A DNA stretch of 64,000 nt, taken from assembly GCA_016185145.1 (NCBI GenBank), contig JACPOB010000118.1:18080-82079 (forward strand), in the 5' to 3' direction. This document shows, piece by piece, positions 25,001-32,537 of this stretch. Position numbers and translations under genes: made by a program. Positions within the stretch are counted from its first letter, which is position 1; every line of letters starts with the position of its first letter. This stretch comes from Rhodospirillales bacterium. Lineage in GTDB: Bacteria; Pseudomonadota; Alphaproteobacteria; Reyranellales; Reyranellaceae. The notes beneath the pieces were generated by a model. That model did no database searches, had not been told where the DNA came from, and was given only the letters and a program-made list of their open reading frames with translations.

Positions 25001-26532
25001 GGGCGGTCGGCGGCTCCGCTGCGTTCATCGAGACGGTCTGGAACGTCTACAACCTCGACGAGACCACATTCTCGAATCGGGTCGGCACGGGCTACCTGTC
25101 GAACAACACCGGCAGCGGCGGCGCCGACCCCACGCAGGGTATTCCGCGTTATCAAGCGGACTACGGCCTCGTGCCGTACACGGCCGACCCCTATCATCTG
25201 ATCGGCCGTGGCACGCCCGATGTGTCGGCGAATGCCGGCGGCAACCTGTACTACACGGTGCCCACGGGCGACATGACGGGCCTCGAGCCGAACGGCGGCA
25301 CCAGCGCCGCGACGCCGCTGTGGGCGGCTCTCGGCGCACAGTTCAACGCGATCTTCGCCGATCAGGGACTGCCGCACCTCGGCTACATGAACGACCTGCT
25401 GTACATCGCCTCGGCGATCGCTCCGGCCTCGTTCAACGACATCAGGACCGGCAACAACATTTCATCCTTCGTTCAGGGCGGCGACTACACGACCGACGGC
25501 GGCCAGGCGATCACGCCAACCGGCTACGGTTATTCGGCTGCCGCGGGCTATGACCTGACGAGCGGTCTCGGCACGCCCAATGGCGTGCTGCTGGCGCGGG
25601 CTCTCACCGCCATTGCGCACCACCAGATGTCGTTCGCCGACAGTCCGGACCTCCTCAAGCACGACGGCACGAACGACTGGGCCACCGGCGATGTCCGACA
25701 GAGCCTGCTGATCCAGGCCACCACAACCAAGGACGCGACGACCGACATCCGCGTGACCATCGGCGATTTCGACGACAGCTTCGGCAACCACCAGTCGGGC
25801 CAGTTCGCCTGGACCGCGCGGTTCGCGCAGCAGTCGCTGCAGGAAGACTTCGATTCCAACCTGGTGCGCATGTTCGACAAGTACGGGCAGGGGGCGCTGC
25901 ATCAGACCGTCGCGGACGCGGGTTCCGATGTCTCGGTCCTGATCGGGCGAGGACGCGGCTATGCCGACCAGGCGACGCTGACCAGCCCCTATGGCCACGC
26001 CGACTTCGACACCGGCTTCGGCAACGTCCACCTCGCACGCGCGGTGGCCGTCGCGGAGACCGTCGGCGGCGCCGACGACCAGATCGCCGTCGTGCGCATG
26101 CGCCAGAACGGCGAGGACACCGTTTCGGTCTCCTTCTACAGGGTCGACGACTACACCGGATCGATCGGCGACCTGAAGCCGGGGCAGGCCGGCTACGCCG
26201 AGGCGGCCGCGGCACGCGCCTACACGACCAGCACAGGCGGCACCTCGCTGCAGGGCGGAGGGTACGGCAACTACGCCCAGGGTCAGCTTTTGGGCGTCGA
26301 TGCCGGCGACCTGATCGCCATGAAGCTCACCAACCAGTCCACTGGCAATACGTACTGGGCTTTCGCCGACGCCAACGAAAAGGTCCAGGGCGAGGGCGTC
26401 GGCCATCTGTGGAACTACGACCACAATACCTGGGGCTGGGAGGATCAGTACGCTGGCGGCGATCGCGACTTCAATGACCTGGTCGTGCAGCTCGATTTCA
26501 CCAGCGCCTACGGCCACAGCTGGCTGATGTAA
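22090..26532 (+). CDS. RTX dual protease: serralysin (M10B) + RTX repeats + sedolisin (S53) + DUF4114-like end
   Basis: A 1480-residue secreted protein with two unrelated protease domains. The first is a serralysin-type zinc protease with HEIGHILGLGH (His180, Glu181, His184, His190) and Met-turn SIMSY (Met216). RTX calcium-binding nonapeptides fill about 380-458 (GGAGNDILIGG, GGAGADTLSGG). Residues about 560-720 resemble a kumamolisin pro-domain. A sedolisin domain follows: Glu811-x-x-x-Asp815 in GERSLDTGLVATIAP, Ser1072 in NGGTSAATPLWAAL, and the calcium site FNDIRTGNN with GYDLTSGLGTPNG. The C-terminus has GGDRDFNDLVVQLDF, typical of DUF4114. There is no N-terminal signal, which fits type I secretion, but no type I transporter genes are in the window. 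Confidence 0.92.
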   Translation: MPNFGQYESEVAFISGVTDTNTAAAVSYYTMESPQGPDGKWSVVVPAVYTSTSGAIKWGSSTPGTPGGTVTYWFDAAANWTPAEQAVWTGAFGLWAGLADIGFALAASADTANVTLKRLPNQQAFASFGVDWQVPVGSATINSAPATGAYITIDTTHDTYGPLDDDSNSKGGYPWSTVIHEIGHILGLGHAGPYDATVDYQQQQFGPYDTEQWSIMSYIHPSRTDTRYFPEYPVGGTYWGTTTGSDGKVYDNEPLTPQMLDILAIQRLYGASTGGSFSTAQTYGFNSTFADPFLLSIFGFESTNNPSAVVTIWNSAAGNKLDLSGFSQDATVNLTPGTFSSAGGKVNNIAIAFDTQIAKAAGGTGNDRITANSNIASTLDGGAGNDILIGGGLGDTLSGDDGNDVLQGGAGADTLSGGDGDDFLSGGGDGDQLDGGLGNDILQAGVGVDTLTGGGGADVFAFTFGQADGDVITDFSRADGDVLQLFNYGSGATFSYAGGNQWTIQPAGGLPAETITVTGSDASTFATGGYSFYSAYTQLETSTFLDYASWRSNQTTEPTGGTPVTGAETLRVALVLDRANDPSTLLSSSWASRQQQLKALEENGTLWSTYGANETNYQAAKQVLDDMGIAQLGSADDYVSSAQSRTIWVEITGDSFSTLFGPQTTLMQQGGGGWYWTGSLSLPTALTALGVSGIWFDTQKFGGQLLPSADVPAATLPQGPQSPGNNSTLYPIELYPQVAVQNYYNMPLGADVATGTIGLVEPVIGTALPNDSISFQAALDAYRAGAQVPTGAPAIGVGNQSWGPPNNGSGERSLDTGLVATIAPQSKLVFYAGSGYTLADAYTAYQSAFWDAQNNPQVVTSSFRYTPMVAPGSPFYKASSELFVDAALRNITVFNSNGDGGSGYEIGNGLTNVNTSRSSPYSVTVGGTSISSMDAALTDDTLRDIVDKATGGDRGTIWELVAAGLKQSPVGAVGGSAAFIETVWNVYNLDETTFSNRVGTGYLSNNTGSGGADPTQGIPRYQADYGLVPYTADPYHLIGRGTPDVSANAGGNLYYTVPTGDMTGLEPNGGTSAATPLWAALGAQFNAIFADQGLPHLGYMNDLLYIASAIAPASFNDIRTGNNISSFVQGGDYTTDGGQAITPTGYGYSAAAGYDLTSGLGTPNGVLLARALTAIAHHQMSFADSPDLLKHDGTNDWATGDVRQSLLIQATTTKDATTDIRVTIGDFDDSFGNHQSGQFAWTARFAQQSLQEDFDSNLVRMFDKYGQGALHQTVADAGSDVSVLIGRGRGYADQATLTSPYGHADFDTGFGNVHLARAVAVAETVGGADDQIAVVRMRQNGEDTVSVSFYRVDDYTGSIGDLKPGQAGYAEAAAARAYTTSTGGTSLQGGGYGNYAQGQLLGVDAGDLIAMKLTNQSTGNTYWAFADANEKVQGEGVGHLWNYDHNTWGWEDQYAGGDRDFNDLVVQLDFTSAYGHSWLM

Positions 26533-26579
26533 CGCGCCGAGAACAGGCGGGTTAGCGGAGCGGCGAGCGTTTGCTTTCG

Positions 26580-26594
26580 ATACACGCTGTGTAT
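26580..26594. promoter_or_regulatory. Candidate TetR operator/promoter
   Basis: The perfect inverted repeat ATACAC-GCT-GTGTAT ends 9 bases before the ATG of the TetR gene and touches an A/T-rich TATATATG that could be a -10 box, with TTGCTT at 26571-26576 as a -35. Position and symmetry suit autoregulation by the TetR protein. Confidence 0.4.
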
Positions 26595-26603
26595 ATATGT
26601 GTC

Positions 26604-27224
26604 ATGCCTCGATACCTCACCGAGCAGGATATCGCCGATTTCCGTGCCGAGCTGTGCAAGGTCGCGACCGAACGCTTCGCGCGCTTCGGCTACGAGGGCG
26701 TCACCATGCGCCAGCTCGCTGATGCGCTGGGCTGCAGCCCCAAGACGCCCTACCGCTATTTCAAGGACAAGGCCGACATCCTGGCGACGGTGCGCGCCCA
26801 GGCCTTCGAAAAGTTCTCTGACGCGCTGCAGGCGGCGGTCGCCGGGGCGTCAGGCGATCCGGTCTCCAAGGCCCAGGCCGTCGGCGAGGCCTATTTCCGC
26901 TTCGCCATGCAGAACCCGCACGCCTATCGCATCATGTTCGACATCGAGGCGCCGATCGACGAGAGCCACCCCGAGCTCGGCCCCAAGGCGCGGCACGCGG
27001 CGACGTTCATAACGAACACAGCCGAAGGGCTCGCCGAGGCCGGACTTATCGACGTCGATGCCACGCTGTTCGGCTGGTCGATGTGGGCGGCGTCGCACGG
27101 GCTTGTCATGCTTCAGCAGGCAGGCATGCTGCATGACCTCGACTACCGGACGCTGGCGCGCTTCCATGGCGCCTTGATGCTGAAGGGTGCGGCGCCGGCA
27201 AAGAAGACAGGGAAGAAGCGATGA
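26604..27224 (+). CDS. TetR/AcrR family transcriptional regulator
   Basis: A 206-residue repressor. The N-terminal helix-turn-helix is in FARFGYEGVTMRQLADALGC followed by SPKTPYRYFKDKADIL. The C-terminal ligand domain (YFRFAMQNPHAYRIMFDIEA) resembles the TetR_C33-like group, often linked to fatty acyl or xenobiotic effectors. The ATG at 26604 matches the start of the family; a TTG at 26571 upstream was rejected. The stop overlaps the acyl-CoA ligase start in an ATGA, so the regulator and ligase are one transcript and the ligase is the likely target. Confidence 0.9.
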   Translation: MPRYLTEQDIADFRAELCKVATERFARFGYEGVTMRQLADALGCSPKTPYRYFKDKADILATVRAQAFEKFSDALQAAVAGASGDPVSKAQAVGEAYFRFAMQNPHAYRIMFDIEAPIDESHPELGPKARHAATFITNTAEGLAEAGLIDVDATLFGWSMWAASHGLVMLQQAGMLHDLDYRTLARFHGALMLKGAAPAKKTGKKR

Positions 27225-28756
27225 CAGCGGGCGTGACGGCGGGTGAACGATTCCGGAGCTGGGCCGATATCCAGGCCAATGCCGCGCGCGGCGCCGGCGG
27301 CCTTGCCGCGCTGGGCCTTCGCGAGGACGACAGCGTCGCCCTCATGTTGCGCAACGACTTTGCGACCTTCGAGGCCAATTTTGCGGCCGGCCAGCTCGGC
27401 GCCTATGCCGTGCCGATCAACTGGCACTTCACGCCGGAGGAGGCGGGCTACATCCTGGCCGACTGCGCCGCCAAGGTGCTGGTCGTGCACAGCGACCTTC
27501 TGGCCCAGATCGCGAGCGGTGTTCCCGAGAGCGTGAAGGTGCTGGTCGTGCCCACGTCCGCGGAGATCGCCGCTGCCTACAACGTGCCGGCGGAGAAGCA
27601 GGTGGCGCCGCCGGGCGTCGAGGCCTGGGATGCCTTCGTGGCGCGCAGCGCGCCCAACACCGAGCCGCCGAAAGCCTCACGCGGCAGCATGATCTACACC
27701 TCGGGCACGACCGGCCGACCCAAGGGCGTGCGGCGCCGCCCGGCGCCGCCCGAACTGCAGGCGCTGGCCGCGGGCGAGGCGGCGAAGTACTGGGGCATCA
27801 AGCCCGATCCCTCGATCGTCGTGATGATGAACGGGCCGATGTACCACTCTGCGCCCGCGGCCTACGGCATGGGCAGCGCGCGGCTCGGCCTCAGCATGGT
27901 GCTGCAGCCGCGCTTCGAGGCCGAGGACATGCTGCGGCTGATCGACCGTCACAAGGTCAGCCACATGCACATCGTGCCCACCATGTTCGTGCGCCTGATG
28001 CGCCTGCCCGACGAGGTCAAGCGGCGCTACGACGTTTCGTCGTTGCGCTGGGTCACCCATGGCGCCGCGCCCTGTGCGCCGGCGGTCAAGCGCCAGATGA
28101 TCGAATGGTGGGGACCGGTCATCAACGAATACTACGGCGCCACCGAGACCGGCATCGTGGTCTGGCACAATGCCGAGCAGGCGCTCGCCAAGCCCGGCAC
28201 CGTCGGCCGTGTCGTCGAGGGCGCGGTGATGCGCATCGTCGACGAGCAGGGCCGTGACGTGAAACAGGGCGAGGTCGGCGAGATCTATTTGCGTGGCCCG
28301 CATCTCGCCGAGTTCACCTACAACAACGACGACGCCAAGCGGCGCGAGATCGCGTTGGGCGACCTCGTGACCGTGGGCGATGTCGGCTACCAGGACGCCG
28401 ACGGCTACGTCTTCCTGTGCGACCGCAAGCGCGACATGATCATCTCCGGCGGCGTCAACATCTACCCGGCCGAGATCGAATCGGTGCTGATCCAGATGCC
28501 GGGCGTGCGCGACTGCGCGGTGTTCGGCATCCCCGACGAGGAGTTCGGCGAGCAGATCTGTGCCTACGTCGAGCCGCAGTCCGGGGCGGTCATCGATGCG
28601 TCGGCCGTGCGGGGCTATCTCGGCCAGCACCTGGCGCGCTACAAGGTGCCCAGGATCGTCGAGTTCAGCGCCGCCCTGCCGCGCGAGGATTCGGGCAAGA
28701 TCTTCAAACGCAAGCTCCGGGCCCCATATTGGGAGAAAGCCGGCCGCAGCATCTGA
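27221..28756 (+). CDS. AMP-forming acyl-CoA synthetase
   Basis: It activates a carboxylic acid with ATP and loads it on CoA. The 511-residue protein has the ATP motif MIYTSGTTGRPKGV, the substrate motif INEYYGATETG, and the hinge region DVGYQDADGYVFLCDRKRDM followed by IISGGVNIYPAEIE. The C-terminal catalytic Lys is in REDSGKIFKRKL. Substrate length cannot be read from the sequence; medium or long chain acids, or aryl acids, are possible. It overlaps the TetR gene by four bases and is followed after eight bases by the sulfite-oxidase-like gene. Confidence 0.9.
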   Translation: MTAGVTAGERFRSWADIQANAARGAGGLAALGLREDDSVALMLRNDFATFEANFAAGQLGAYAVPINWHFTPEEAGYILADCAAKVLVVHSDLLAQIASGVPESVKVLVVPTSAEIAAAYNVPAEKQVAPPGVEAWDAFVARSAPNTEPPKASRGSMIYTSGTTGRPKGVRRRPAPPELQALAAGEAAKYWGIKPDPSIVVMMNGPMYHSAPAAYGMGSARLGLSMVLQPRFEAEDMLRLIDRHKVSHMHIVPTMFVRLMRLPDEVKRRYDVSSLRWVTHGAAPCAPAVKRQMIEWWGPVINEYYGATETGIVVWHNAEQALAKPGTVGRVVEGAVMRIVDEQGRDVKQGEVGEIYLRGPHLAEFTYNNDDAKRREIALGDLVTVGDVGYQDADGYVFLCDRKRDMIISGGVNIYPAEIESVLIQMPGVRDCAVFGIPDEEFGEQICAYVEPQSGAVIDASAVRGYLGQHLARYKVPRIVEFSAALPREDSGKIFKRKLRAPYWEKAGRSI

Positions 28757-28764
28757 AGGAAGTC

Positions 28765-29436
28765 ATGTCCGACGAAGACGTCACCCTGTTCGGCAAGCTC
28801 AAGAACAAGCTGATAGACAGCAAGCAGAAGTGGGCGGAGAGCGGCCGGCTGCTGACCGGCAAGACGGCCGCGCATGCGCAGCGCCTGCCGCCCGGGCAGC
28901 GCCAGGTCGAGACCTGGCCGGTGCTCGATCTCGGCATCCAGCCCGAGATACCGACCCATGCGTGGCGGCTGTTCGTCGACGGCGAGGTCGAGAACCCGAC
29001 GACCTGGAAATGGGGCGAGTTCACCGACCTGTCCAAGACGACGCTCACGACCGACATCCACTGCGTGACCGCGTGGTCGCGTTACGACAACAGGTGGGAA
29101 GGCGTGAGCGTCCGCGATCTCCTGAGGATCGTGCAGCCCAAGCCTGCGGCGCAGCATGTCATCTTCCATTCCTACGACACCTACACGACCAACGTGCCGC
29201 TTGCCGACTTCTCGGCGGACGATGTGATGCTGGCCTGGAGCTGGAACGGCGAGGCGATCAGCCGCGAGCACGGCGGGCCGCTGCGCGTGGTGATCCCCAA
29301 GCTCTACTTCTGGAAGAGCGCCAAGTGGATCAAGCGCATCGAATTCTCGGTGCACGACAAACCCGGCTTCTGGGAAGTCCGCGGCTATCACAACTACGGC
29401 GATCCGTGGCTGGAACAGAGGTATGACGACGAATAG
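28765..29436 (+). CDS. Sulfite-oxidase-like molybdopterin oxidoreductase
   Basis: The 223-residue protein has an oxidoreductase molybdopterin-binding domain. The Mo-ligating Cys is Cys100 in TTDIHCVTAWSRYDNRWEGV. Other conserved parts are WRLFVDGEVENP, HSYDTYTTNVPL, and the C-terminal GGPLRVVIPKLYFWKSAKWI. There is no twin-arginine signal and no haem or dimerisation domain, so it is a short cytoplasmic member rather than YedY/MsrP. It starts eight bases after the acyl-CoA synthetase, suggesting co-transcription. The substrate is unknown. Confidence 0.88.
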   Translation: MSDEDVTLFGKLKNKLIDSKQKWAESGRLLTGKTAAHAQRLPPGQRQVETWPVLDLGIQPEIPTHAWRLFVDGEVENPTTWKWGEFTDLSKTTLTTDIHCVTAWSRYDNRWEGVSVRDLLRIVQPKPAAQHVIFHSYDTYTTNVPLADFSADDVMLAWSWNGEAISREHGGPLRVVIPKLYFWKSAKWIKRIEFSVHDKPGFWEVRGYHNYGDPWLEQRYDDE

Positions 29437-29543
29437 CCTCACCCTGAGGAGCGGCCGCAGGCCGCGTCTCGAAGGGTGGGAGCACGCACCTTGTTTGACC
29501 CCATGCTTCGAGACGGCCGCTGCGCGGCCTCCTCAGCATGAGG
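29437..29543. repeat. Nested palindromic repeat, family B, copy 3
   Basis: Outer arms match the copies at 9566 and 19686, with changes (CCTCACCCTGAGGAGC against CTCCTCAGCATGAGG). Inner hairpins GCGGCC-GCA-GGCCGC and GGCCGC-TGC-GCGGCC are perfect. It separates the sulfite-oxidase-like gene from the glutathione peroxidase gene. Confidence 0.87.
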
Positions 29544-29568
29544 CGGTTTAGTCTAGGGAGAACCAATC

Positions 29569-30045
29569 ATGGCATCGGCGCACGACTTCACCTTCACGAC
29601 CATCGACAACAAGCCGCTCGACATGAAGGGCTTCGCCGGCAAGCCGGTGCTGCTGGTGAACGTCGCCTCCTACTGCGGGTTCACGCCGCAATACACCGAC
29701 CTCGAGAAACTGCATGAGACCTACGGGCCCAAGGGCCTGGTCGTCCTGGGCGTGCCGTCCAACGACTTCGGCGCCCAGGAGCCGCGCAGCGAGCCCGAGA
29801 TCGCCAAGTTCTGCGAGTCCATGTATGGCGTGAAGTTCCAGCTCACGTCTAAGCAGAAGGTGATCGGTCCCGATGCTCATGCGCTCTATCAGTGGATCGC
29901 CCAGGAAGCAGGCGAGGGGGCGGCGCCCAAGTGGAACTTCCACAAGTACCTGATCGGCAAGGACGGCAGCCTGCAGGGCGCCTGGCCGAGCCGCGTGCGC
30001 CCGGGCTCCGGCGAGATCACCGGCGCGATCGAGCAGGCGCTTTAG
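29569..30045 (+). CDS. Glutathione peroxidase family thiol peroxidase
   Basis: It reduces hydroperoxides using a Cys in place of selenocysteine. The 158-residue protein has the catalytic tetrad Cys36 (NVASYCGFTPQY), Gln70 (PSNDFGAQEP), and Trp122-Asn123 (PKWNFHKYLIG). The second Cys (FCESMYG, residue 82) could be the resolving one, which would make it thioredoxin-dependent as in many bacterial members. No signal peptide is present. The last 29 bases overlap the convergent uracil-DNA glycosylase gene. Confidence 0.94.
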   Translation: MASAHDFTFTTIDNKPLDMKGFAGKPVLLVNVASYCGFTPQYTDLEKLHETYGPKGLVVLGVPSNDFGAQEPRSEPEIAKFCESMYGVKFQLTSKQKVIGPDAHALYQWIAQEAGEGAAPKWNFHKYLIGKDGSLQGAWPSRVRPGSGEITGAIEQAL

Positions 30046-30730
30046 TCATACGCGGACCGCGGGCGTCCCCCCCGCGCATGATAATGAGCAGGCGGGCCGC
30101 CCCGCTGTCGAAGACCTGATGAAACATCTCGGTCGTCAGCCGGCCGGTGTTCGTGTTGTAGCGCGAGCAGTGGTAGCTGTCGGCGAGCGTGAGGCCGGTC
30201 GGCAAGTCGTGCAGCCGGCCATGGATGAACGGATAGCTCCCCGCCGGCCGCACCGTCAGCGCGCGCAGCACCTGGTCGTGCGCGCCCTTGCCCAGCGCCA
30301 CGATGACCTTGAGCTCGGGCATCACCGCGATCTCGGCCTGCAGGAACGGCCGGCAGTTGGTGAATTCGGCGGGCAACGGCTTGTTCTCGGGCGGCAAGCA
30401 GCGCACGGCGTTGGCGATGCGCGCATCGACCAGGCGCAGCCCATCGTTGGGATCGGCCTTGTAGACGCCCCGGGCGAGGCCGAACTTCAGCAGTGTCGAA
30501 TATAAAAGGTCGCCGGCATAGTCGCCGGTGAACGGTCGTCCGGTGCGGTTGGCGCCGCGCATGCCGGGCGCCAAGCCGACGATCAGCAGCCGCGCATCGA
30601 GGTCGCCGAACGAACGGACCGGCGCATTCTTCCAGTCGGAATATTGGCCCTGCAGCTCGTGCCGGAAGGCGACGAGCCTCGGGCAGCGCGGACAGTCGAG
30701 CGGCGGTTCCTCGAAACGCGGTGCAGCCAA
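30017..30730 (-). CDS. Family 5 uracil-DNA glycosylase (UdgB-like)
   Basis: It removes uracil and other deaminated bases from DNA. The 237-residue protein has the Fe-S Cys residues at the N-terminus (CPRCPRL), motif A GLAPGMRGANRTGRPFTGD lacking the catalytic Asp or Asn of families 1 and 4, and motif B SYHCSRYNTNTGRLT. These features fit family 5. The start is a TTG at 30730, seven bases after the NYN gene stop, with no better start nearby. The last about 30 residues (RLLIIMRGGDARGPRMTKAP) are encoded by a decayed palindromic repeat and run into the convergent peroxidase gene, so they are probably a late extension. Confidence 0.88.
   Translation of the reverse strand: MAAPRFEEPPLDCPRCPRLVAFRHELQGQYSDWKNAPVRSFGDLDARLLIVGLAPGMRGANRTGRPFTGDYAGDLLYSTLLKFGLARGVYKADPNDGLRLVDARIANAVRCLPPENKPLPAEFTNCRPFLQAEIAVMPELKVIVALGKGAHDQVLRALTVRPAGSYPFIHGRLHDLPTGLTLADSYHCSRYNTNTGRLTTEMFHQVFDSGAARLLIIMRGGDARGPRMTKAPARSRR
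30050..30112. repeat. Decayed family A palindrome inside the glycosylase 3' end
   Basis: GCGGACCGCGGGCGTCCCCC, then CGCGCATGATAATGAGCA and GGCGGGCCGC, keep the layout of family A (GGACCGCG, centre CATGATNATGAG), but pairing is broken. It is translated as the C-terminal tail of the minus-strand glycosylase. Confidence 0.55.
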
Positions 30731-30736
30731 GATGGA

Positions 30737-31348
30737 TTAAGCCGACCGCATCAGGTGTTCGGCGTCCTCGCTGAGATCGCCATTGGCGACCGCCGGCCGC
30801 GGCGGCCGCTCCGACGGGTTGCGCGCGATCAGCGGCGCCAGCTCGGAGAGCTCGATGAAGTCGTCGGCCTGGCGGCGCAGCTCGTCGGCCACCATCGGCG
30901 GCGAGGACTTGATGGTGCTGACCACCGAGACCCGGAGGCCCTTGCGTTGCACGGCCTCGACCAGCCGGCGGAAGTCGCCGTCGCCGGAGAACAGGATCAC
31001 ATGGTCGAGGTGCTCGGCCATCTCCAGCACGTCGATGGCGAGCTCGATGTCCATGTTGCCCTTGATCTTGCGGCGTCCCATGGCGTCGGTGAATTCCTTG
31101 GTCGGCTTGGTCACCATCGTGTAGCCGTTGTAGTCCAGCCAATCGATCAGCGGCCGGATCGGCGAATATTCCTGATCCTCGACCAGGGCGGTGTAGTAGT
31201 AGGCGCGGACCAGATGACCCTTCTCGCGGAACACCTTGAGCAGGCGGCGATAGTCGATGTCGAAGCCGAGCGCGCGGGCGGCGGAGTAGAGATTGGCACC
31301 GTCGATGAAGAGCGCGACACGCTCGTTCTCGTAGAAATTGCCTTTCAT
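30737..31348 (-). CDS. NYN domain protein, LabA/DUF88 type, putative ribonuclease
   Basis: NYN domains are PIN-like metal-dependent nucleases. The 203-residue protein begins with VALFIDGANLYSAARALGFD, with the first catalytic Asp. It then has KIKGNMDIELAIDVLEMAEH and ILFSGDGDFRRLVEAVQRKG, giving the acidic cluster of the active site, and VSTIKSSPPMVADELRRQAD. It is close to the LabA group, long and well conserved in alphaproteobacteria. The C-terminal 25 residues are disordered. An A/T-rich 139-base gap separates it from divergent folK and should hold both promoters. Confidence 0.9.
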   Translation of the reverse strand: MKGNFYENERVALFIDGANLYSAARALGFDIDYRRLLKVFREKGHLVRAYYYTALVEDQEYSPIRPLIDWLDYNGYTMVTKPTKEFTDAMGRRKIKGNMDIELAIDVLEMAEHLDHVILFSGDGDFRRLVEAVQRKGLRVSVVSTIKSSPPMVADELRRQADDFIELSELAPLIARNPSERPPRPAVANGDLSEDAEHLMRSA

Positions 31349-31487
31349 GGCGGTTAATCCTTTTTCAGAATATGCGCAGAGGGAGCGAAAAAATTTATAT
31401 AGCCGCAGGAGTTAAGTAACCCACACCCCTCCTACAGCATCTTAAGTCTAGGCTATTATCCCATAAATCACAAGGGCTTGGAGCCAT

Positions 31488-32009
31488 TTGCTGGTGGAAA
31501 ACGCTACACGACCACGGGTGTTCATCGCGCTCGGGGCAAATCTCGAGCACCCTGCATATGGGCCTCCGCGGCGGGCATTGGAGGCTGCGCTGGAGGAATT
31601 GGGCCGCCGGGGCATGGTCGTCCGCCAAGTCTCGCCCTGGTATCGGACGGCGCCCGTGCCGGCCTCGGACCAGCCTTGGTACGTCAACGCCGTGGCCGAG
31701 GTCGAGACCGACCTGCCGGCCGACTCGCTGCTGGCGCGCCTGCATGAGGTCGAGGATGCCTTCGGACGGGTCCGCACCGTGCCAAATGCAGCCCGCCTGA
31801 TCGACCTCGATCTACTTGATTTTCATGGAGAAATTGCCGCTGGCGGACCGGGCCGGGCGATCCTGCCCCATCCCCGGATGGAGGGGCGGGCTTTCGTCCT
31901 GAAGCCGCTGGCCGATCTGGCGCCCGACTGGCGCCATCCAAGGACGGGCGCCTCGATTCAGGACTTGTTGGCCGCGCTTCCGGCTGATCAGGTCATCGAA
32001 AAGCTCTGA
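31488..32009 (+). CDS. folK: 6-hydroxymethyl-7,8-dihydropterin pyrophosphokinase
   Basis: FolK adds pyrophosphate to the pterin precursor in folate synthesis. The 173-residue protein has FIALGANLEHPAYGPPRRAL, VSPWYRTAPVPASDQPWYVN, ARLIDLDLLDFHG with the metal-binding Asp pair, and LPHPRMEGRAFVLKPLADLA. The start is either the TTG at 31488 or the GTG at 31494; GGAG at 31480-31483 suits the GTG spacing best. The usual GPRxIDLDLL is altered to AARLIDLDLL. folB and folP are not adjacent. Confidence 0.92.
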   Translation: MLVENATRPRVFIALGANLEHPAYGPPRRALEAALEELGRRGMVVRQVSPWYRTAPVPASDQPWYVNAVAEVETDLPADSLLARLHEVEDAFGRVRTVPNAARLIDLDLLDFHGEIAAGGPGRAILPHPRMEGRAFVLKPLADLAPDWRHPRTGASIQDLLAALPADQVIEKL

Positions 32010-32023
32010 TATCTGCCCTCTTC

Positions 32024-32050
32024 CACCGCCCCCGTCATACGGGGGAGGTG
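32024..32050. terminator. Hairpin after folK
   Basis: CACCGCCCCCGT and ACGGGGGAGGTG form 12-bp arms with one mismatch around the loop CAT. No T-run follows directly. It lies between the folK stop and the rpoZ promoter and may act as terminator or as an mRNA-protecting structure. Confidence 0.5.
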
Positions 32051-32060
32051 ATATGATGGC

Positions 32061-32088
32061 TTGTCTTTTAGGGACGGCCGCGTATAAC
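32061..32088 (+). promoter_or_regulatory. Predicted sigma-70 promoter of rpoZ
   Basis: TTGTCT (32061-32066) and TATAAC (32083-32088) are spaced by 16 bases, 30 bases before the rpoZ ATG. The leader then carries GAGG at 32107-32110 as ribosome site. Confidence 0.55.
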
Positions 32089-32117
32089 CGCCCGCTCCCG
32101 GGAAACCAGAGGTCCGT

Positions 32118-32480
32118 ATGGCCCGCGTCACCGTCGAAGACTGCATCCTGCAGGTACCCAACCGTTTCGAGCTCGTCATGTTCGCCGCCCAGCGCGCGCG
32201 CGACATCTCGGCCGGCGCCCAGATCACGCTCGATCGCGACCGCGACAAGAACCCCGTCGTGGCGCTGCGCGAGATTGCCGAGACCAAGCTCGACCAGGCG
32301 ATCCTGAAGGACTCGCTGATCTCCGGCATGCAGAAGCACGCCGACATCGACAAGCCGGAAGAGGTCAACGAGATGGCCGAGCTCGAGCAGGAGCTCGCCG
32401 CCGCGCTGGCCCAGGGCGGCGCCGAAGCCGCCCAGCCCAAGGCCCTGCCGATGGCCGAGGAAGACGACATCGTCGAGTAG
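32118..32480 (+). CDS. rpoZ: RNA polymerase omega subunit
   Basis: Omega helps assemble RNA polymerase and forms part of the ppGpp site on it. The 120-residue protein begins MARVTVEDCILQVPNRFELV, then MFAAQRARDISAGAQITLDR and DKNPVVALREIAETK, all family-typical. The acidic C-terminal tail (AEEDDIVE) is longer than in E. coli, as is common in alphaproteobacteria. It lies directly before rsh, the ppGpp enzyme, the same pairing as rpoZ-spoT elsewhere. Confidence 0.96.
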   Translation: MARVTVEDCILQVPNRFELVMFAAQRARDISAGAQITLDRDRDKNPVVALREIAETKLDQAILKDSLISGMQKHADIDKPEEVNEMAELEQELAAALAQGGAEAAQPKALPMAEEDDIVE

Positions 32481-32537
32481 GCATCTTGCCATTAGCTGGA
32501 TTGAGCCCAGCTATTCGCGCAAACAGCATGGAGTGAG

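Noticed and set aside
26571..26603. TTG start for the TetR gene
   Set aside because: It would place the candidate promoter and operator inside the coding region and adds 11 residues unlike the family.
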